Source of the DNA: Varroa destructor
Taxonomy: Eukaryota > Arthropoda > Arachnida > Mesostigmata > Varroidae
Length of the DNA stretch: 64,000 bases
Assembly: GCF_002443255.2 (NCBI RefSeq)
Contig: NW_019211455.1
Span: 4,446,597-4,510,596 of the forward strand
Direction: 5' to 3'
The notes under the pieces are model-generated. The model was not told the DNA's origin. It saw nothing but the letters and a program-made list of their open reading frames with translations, and ran no database searches. Of the stretch, positions 62,716 to 64,000 are shown in pieces; the first letter of the stretch is position 1; every line of letters starts with the position of its first letter. Position numbers and translations under genes: made by a program.

Positions 62716-64000
62716 ATAAATGTAACAATTTCCGGTCGTTTCGCCCCCACCGGATCGCTCTTTACACTCACCTACCACAACAGTCGGCGTCCTGTGACAC
62801 TATCGCGCATGGAAGCAGAGAAGAGGAAAGGGAGTCTTTGCCTGTGCTAGGTCTGCTAGCTGACAACAGCACAGATTGACTGATAGAACCTTTTGACAAA
62901 AATACGCACACATATACACATCCACACACTCACACACACAGACCGTGGCAACGGCGCTCATAATAGTGATCTATGCTATGATCAGACGAGTAACTCGGTA
63001 GAATTTTTGACAACGAGCAGAATAGAAAGAAAGGACGTTCGTTTTCTGTGTTCGACACGTTCGCGCGAACTTAAGAACAAGTGAGCACCCGCAGCAGCGA
63101 CCGTGAGCACTAGAGCCGATTTCATCCTATCGTTGTATCATACGTAGTGTCCTGTTTGCGGTGCGTAACGTCGTGTTACAACGTGCTCTGATGGGACACC
63201 AATATAAATGGCTCGTTCCATTTGCATGCTGTGGCACACCCATACGCACACAAACACAGCTGAACTTTTCACTCACCTTGAAAACCCCCTGTTCTGCACG
63301 TGGCACTCTTATCATCAGCCAATCTCGGCGCTCTGTTGTTGTTATTGCTGTTGTTGTCGCTACTATGATGTGATCCAAGCAAAATAGTCATTATGACCGT
63401 TAGCCAATTCTATGGTAGATCGACGCACTTGACGCATGAACAGAACATTGTAAACTAGAGTTGACGACAGCTGACTCCTTGTACGTGAATAGGCTAAGCA
63501 CCAATATATTGGAATAAGCAATCAGCACAACAGCGTTCAACCACGGTCGACTGTCGTTGTTATGATGCAAAGTATCATTGAAAAGAACTCGAGAGCCGTT
63601 TAAAAGCTTGTTTCGAGATACTGTGGCACATGAGACCTTGATGTGGAACACTGGCTCGGCAGTACCAGCCGCAGTCTAAGCAAACTGCTCGGTGAGGTGG
63701 ACTTTTATAGGTTGGAGTAAGCAGCATCAATCTCTCCCCGATCTGATCCCCATCCTCTCACAACCCTCTCCAGAGCCGTCCTCTTTCCACTCCTAAACTC
63801 AGGAGTCTCATTGAGCTTCATACAAGCGAACGAAAGACTGGACTCGCGAACAGGAAAAGCACCTGAGGAGAGGCGAGTGAGGGCGCTTTGACCCTATGCA
63901 GACTCTCTCCTAAGAACATTCACTCGACTGTTAAACGGACAGACGAAGTAACTGACCGCCATTTGGTCTATAAAATGCTTTTTTATTTGAGCATGTGCAC
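62716..64000. other. Right end of the window, no supported gene
   Basis: A CA-rich patch lies at 62908-62942 and short frames lie at 63127-63651 on both strands. A TATAAAA box at about 63970-63976 stands 24 bases before the window end, so a transcript starting just outside on the plus strand is possible. Confidence 0.3.

Overview
The window looks like nuclear DNA from an animal, most likely an arthropod and possibly a mite or other arachnid. It has spliced genes with GT-AG introns of several hundred bases, AATAAA-type ends, long non-coding stretches, many short CAG/CTG-type repeats, and no sign of operons or bacterial ribosome sites. The arthropod placement is an inference from gene style and from chemoreceptor-like remnants. 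No marker gene fixes the species.

Two genes can be named from domain residues. (1) On the plus strand at 678-3546 is a four-exon gene for a HINT2-like histidine-triad nucleotide-binding protein of 167 residues with a predicted mitochondrial leader. It is the one secure call in the window. (2) On the minus strand at 50845-49151 is a two- or three-exon stretch encoding most of an MSP (major sperm protein/VAP-type) immunoglobulin-like domain. Its first strand or upstream exon has not been found.

Between about 6.8 and 21.8 kb, AT-rich islands carry broken coding stretches. They include two diverged copies of the same unknown gene (about 15.9-16.6 kb and 20.9-21.7 kb) whose differences fall mostly at silent codon positions. 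Another relic at 12.1-13.0 kb is frameshifted and has the layout of the N-terminal half of an arthropod gustatory receptor. A multi-membrane-segment stretch lies at 6.85-8.29 kb. The family assignment of all of these is tentative.

From about 22 to 64 kb most of the sequence is GC-richer, full of pyrimidine tracts and CAG/CTG/GTT-type short repeats, and without recognisable protein domains. Several short open stretches follow excellent splice acceptors (30.6, 35.9, 42.5, 53.0 and 57.7 kb on plus; 40.5 and 59.5 kb on minus) and are listed as candidate exons with low confidence. A 318-codon open frame at 61.76-62.72 kb is the longest in the window and is overlapped by a 223-codon frame on the other strand. 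In this base composition almost every frame reads as plausible protein, so appearance alone is weak evidence.

I saw no tRNA, rRNA, CRISPR array or intact mobile element. The genes do not form an evident functional unit. HINT2-like acts in mitochondria, and the MSP-domain protein would act as a protein-protein or membrane-contact module.
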